A stretch of 64,000 nt of DNA from a bacterium (GTDB lineage: Bacteria > Armatimonadota > Zipacnadia > Zipacnadales > UBA11051): NCBI GenBank assembly GCA_021372615.1, contig JAJFUB010000090.1, positions 54,733-118,732 on the forward strand. The letters are read 5' to 3'. The position numbers were made by a program, and so were the translations under genes. Positions 62,025-64,000 of this stretch are shown here, piece after piece. The first letter of the stretch is position 1. Every line of letters starts with the position of its first letter. Below the pieces are notes generated by a model. It ran no database searches, was not told the DNA's origin, and saw nothing but the letters and a program-made list of their open reading frames with translations.

Positions 62025-62825
62025 ATGCTGCCCTGCGAAGAAGTGCGCAAACTGGCCGAAGAGTACGTCAGCGAGACGCTGGAAGCGCCGCAGCGCGCCG
62101 AGGTGGCTCGCCATCTGCGTGTCTGCCAGTCGTGCCACCGCATGATGGAGGAGGCCCGCCTGGCGCGGCGGGTGTTGGATGAGGCGAGTGCCCCGCCGCC
62201 CCCGCCGAAGCTGGCTGAGCGCATCAAGGCGGCCGGGCGCCTGCGTCTGAACCATCGCCCCCGCCCGTTGCACGAACGCGCCCTCGGTTCGCCCGCCTTC
62301 CTGGCCACCTGCGCCAGCCTGCTGTGCGGCGCCATCATCTGCCTGGTTGCCATCGCGAAGGTGGCCTACGTGCAGCCCGGGGCTGAGCCCCCCGCCCCGA
62401 CGGTCACGGTAGTGGAGTCCTTCCGCCTCCCCGCCCGTGAAGTGCCGAGGGTGGCAGTCAGGAACGCGATCAGACCCTCCGTACGGACGGCGCGCGGCCC
62501 GGTGGAGCGGCGCCGGTCGTTCTCTCTGGTCAGCGTCCCGTATCGGCAAGCTGTCCGGACCAGACCCGTCGGGACGATGCCCGCCTCGACGCGGGTGTCG
62601 CGCGCGTCCATGGCCACGGTCAAACCGACGCCGGCCATGAGCCTGTCGCCGCACCTCCCGGCTCCGACCGTCACGTTGGCCGGGGTCCGCATCTCGCGGC
62701 CGGACGCGGTGACCGGCACGCCGGGCGCTGAACCGGCAGGGCGCGAGCGTGACGAGCGCCTCGACCTGGCGCCTGCGGCCCTCGATGCCCCGGCGCGCAC
62801 CGACTTCACCAGCGCCCGACAGTAA
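62025..62825 (+). CDS. Zinc-binding (ZAS) membrane anti-sigma factor (second)
   Basis: A 266-residue protein starting MLPCEEVRKLAEEY. Cys4, 25 residues, then HLRVCQSC is the CX25HX3CX2C zinc motif, and it fixes the start. A transmembrane helix (ASLLCGAIICLVAIAKVAYV) lies at about 94-115. About 150 basic, low-complexity residues (RTARGPVERRRSF and similar) outside the membrane resemble no family I know and may be disordered. It is probably the inhibitor of the sigma factor encoded upstream. Confidence 0.88.
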   Translation: MLPCEEVRKLAEEYVSETLEAPQRAEVARHLRVCQSCHRMMEEARLARRVLDEASAPPPPPKLAERIKAAGRLRLNHRPRPLHERALGSPAFLATCASLLCGAIICLVAIAKVAYVQPGAEPPAPTVTVVESFRLPAREVPRVAVRNAIRPSVRTARGPVERRRSFSLVSVPYRQAVRTRPVGTMPASTRVSRASMATVKPTPAMSLSPHLPAPTVTLAGVRISRPDAVTGTPGAEPAGRERDERLDLAPAALDAPARTDFTSARQ

Positions 62826-62898
62826 CTCCTCGTCGTCCACCACGTCTGTGCAGGCCCGGAAGGGCTTTGCCGTCCTCCTGTCGAACCCCTTGACCACT

Positions 62899-63972
62899 AT
62901 GTCTGAGACGATGAGAGCCGTGGTGTTGCACGGCCCGGGCGATCTCGGGGTGGAAGACGTGCCCGTGCCGGAACCGACCGACGAGCAGTGGCTCGTCCGG
63001 GTGGCCGCTTGTGGCATCTGTGGCAGCGATCTGCGCTACTTTGCGGGGGAGAACCCCTGGGCCAAGCACACGCTCGGCCGTGAAGAGCCGAACCCGCCCG
63101 ACATGGTCCTCGGCCACGAAATCGGCGGGGAGATCGACCCGCTGGGGCGCCATCACTGGCGTCCGGTGGGGGTGCTCGCGTTCCGCGCGTGCGGCCTGTG
63201 CGCCTCATGCCGCCGGGGCGACCACCAGCTTTGCGCCAAGACGGCGCACCTGGGCCATGGGGCCGGCTGGGAGGGCCAGAACGCCGGTGGCATGGCTGAG
63301 TGGTGCCCCGTGTGGAAGGACCACTGCCGTCCGCTGCCCGAGAACACTGACGCGGAGGCGGCGACCTTCGCCGACGGCCTGGCGGTCGCCGTGCACGCGG
63401 TCCGGCGCGCGGCCCTGCACCCGGTGAGTTCCGTCGTCGTCCTCGGCGCCGGGCCCATCGGGCTGCTCATCGCGCAGACCGCGCGGGCCCTGGGCGCCGG
63501 TCGGGTGGCGGTCACGGATGTCTACGACGCGCCGCTGGACTGCGCGCACGAACTGGGACTGGCCGCGGTCAGGGTAGGGGAGATGGAGGAGCAGGAAGCC
63601 CTCGCGGAACTGCGGGGCTTCGGCGGGGAGGAGCTGCTGACGGTGTTCGACACCACGGGCGACAAGGGCGCGCAGAAGCTGGGCCTGCACCTGCTGCAGC
63701 CGGGGGGCAGCCTCCTGCTCATGGCCGGCGTGGCGAAGGGGTTGGCCGTCTCGACGCGCGACCTCGCCGGCGAACGCCGCATGATGACCTGCAGCAACCA
63801 CCAGTATGCGGACTTCGATATCGCGCTGGAGCTGCTGGCGCGGGGGCTGGTGCAGGTCAAGCCGATGGTCACGCACCGTTTCCCGCTGGAGGAAGCCGCC
63901 GAAGCCTTCCGCGTGGCGGCCGACAAGGTGAACACGGGGGCGCTGAAGGTCATTCTGACCGTCGGGGGATAG
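62899..63972 (+). CDS. Zinc-dependent MDR dehydrogenase (alcohol/polyol type)
   Basis: A 357-residue cytoplasmic protein. ATG 62899 was chosen because the conserved N-terminus follows; an ATG at 62911 is possible. Catalytic zinc ligands lie in ACGICGSD (Cys38) and GHE (His73-Glu74). The structural zinc site is Cys98, Cys101, Cys104 and Cys112. The Rossmann motif is VVVLGAGPIGLLIAQ. Medium-chain dehydrogenases of this type oxidise alcohols, polyols or sugar derivatives with NAD(P). The substrate cannot be read from the sequence; sugar-alcohol oxidation would fit the rest of the window. The gene ends 28 bases before the window end. Confidence 0.87.
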   Translation: MSETMRAVVLHGPGDLGVEDVPVPEPTDEQWLVRVAACGICGSDLRYFAGENPWAKHTLGREEPNPPDMVLGHEIGGEIDPLGRHHWRPVGVLAFRACGLCASCRRGDHQLCAKTAHLGHGAGWEGQNAGGMAEWCPVWKDHCRPLPENTDAEAATFADGLAVAVHAVRRAALHPVSSVVVLGAGPIGLLIAQTARALGAGRVAVTDVYDAPLDCAHELGLAAVRVGEMEEQEALAELRGFGGEELLTVFDTTGDKGAQKLGLHLLQPGGSLLLMAGVAKGLAVSTRDLAGERRMMTCSNHQYADFDIALELLARGLVQVKPMVTHRFPLEEAAEAFRVAADKVNTGALKVILTVGG

Positions 63973-63989
63973 GGGGCAGCGCGGGTCGC

Positions 63990-64000
63990 GGGGGGGGGGG
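63990..64000 (+). other. Eleven-base G run at the window end
   Basis: The last 11 bases are G. No comparable homopolymer occurs elsewhere in the window. It may be genomic, but it is also what low-signal reads from two-colour sequencing produce at contig ends. Confidence 0.4.

Overview
The window is GC-rich and densely coded on both strands. Almost all gene starts are preceded by a GGAGG-like site. The clearest lineage hint is a porin with an N-terminal signal peptide, one SLH domain, a coiled coil and a beta-barrel ending in Phe. That architecture belongs to diderm bacteria that tether the outer membrane through SLH domains (Cyanobacteria, Deinococcus-Thermus, Thermotogae, Negativicutes, Armatimonadota). 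Together with many secreted DUF4838, DUF4091 and DUF6785-type proteins and two ECF sigma/zinc anti-sigma pairs, this points to an uncultured polysaccharide-degrading heterotroph, most like Armatimonadota. No 16S or marker gene is present to prove it.

Layout. 1-8.3 kb: the 3' part of a large DUF4838 carbohydrate-active protein, hemW, a secreted protein whose beta-sandwich appears split by a Met-rich collagen-like insert and which ends in a PKD domain, pyrC, and an orphan MreB-like actin. 8.4-12.7 kb: an alkaline-phosphatase-superfamily phosphohydrolase and a secreted BNR-repeat protein. 12.8-42.3 kb: an island of very large secreted carbohydrate-active proteins (DUF6259-like glycosidase, exo-rhamnogalacturonan-lyase-like protein, GH42-like protein, second DUF4838 protein, SGNH esterase, DUF4091 protein, unclassified glycosidase, heparinase II/III-like lyase), with a cytoplasmic NodB-like deacetylase and a polytopic DUF6785-type permease. 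I see no SusC/SusD pair, sulfatase or ABC transporter. 42.3-45.6 kb: tRNA-Leu(CAG), a UroD-like methyltransferase-family protein and the SLH-collagen-porin.

45.8-53.1 kb: a minus-strand run of four closely spaced genes: a YihY/BrkB membrane protein fused to a MobA-like nucleotidyltransferase, a secreted protein with a long Pro linker, a 66-residue zinc-ribbon protein, and a five-PAS hybrid histidine kinase. 53.2-58.0 kb: a GyrI-like protein and another giant secreted protein with a CBM9-like C-terminus. 58.1-62.8 kb: two ECF sigma/anti-sigma pairs that bracket an RseB-like lipoprotein and an SGNH hydrolase. 62.9-64.0 kb: a zinc-dependent MDR dehydrogenase. The window ends in an 11-base G run.

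Nearly every longer intergenic space holds a palindromic element. Two are full-length copies of one element, with paired base changes in the arms and a nested hairpin inserted in one copy. No CRISPR array, insertion sequence or rRNA was found. Functional names rest on motifs recognised by eye; family assignments of the giant proteins should be read as tentative.
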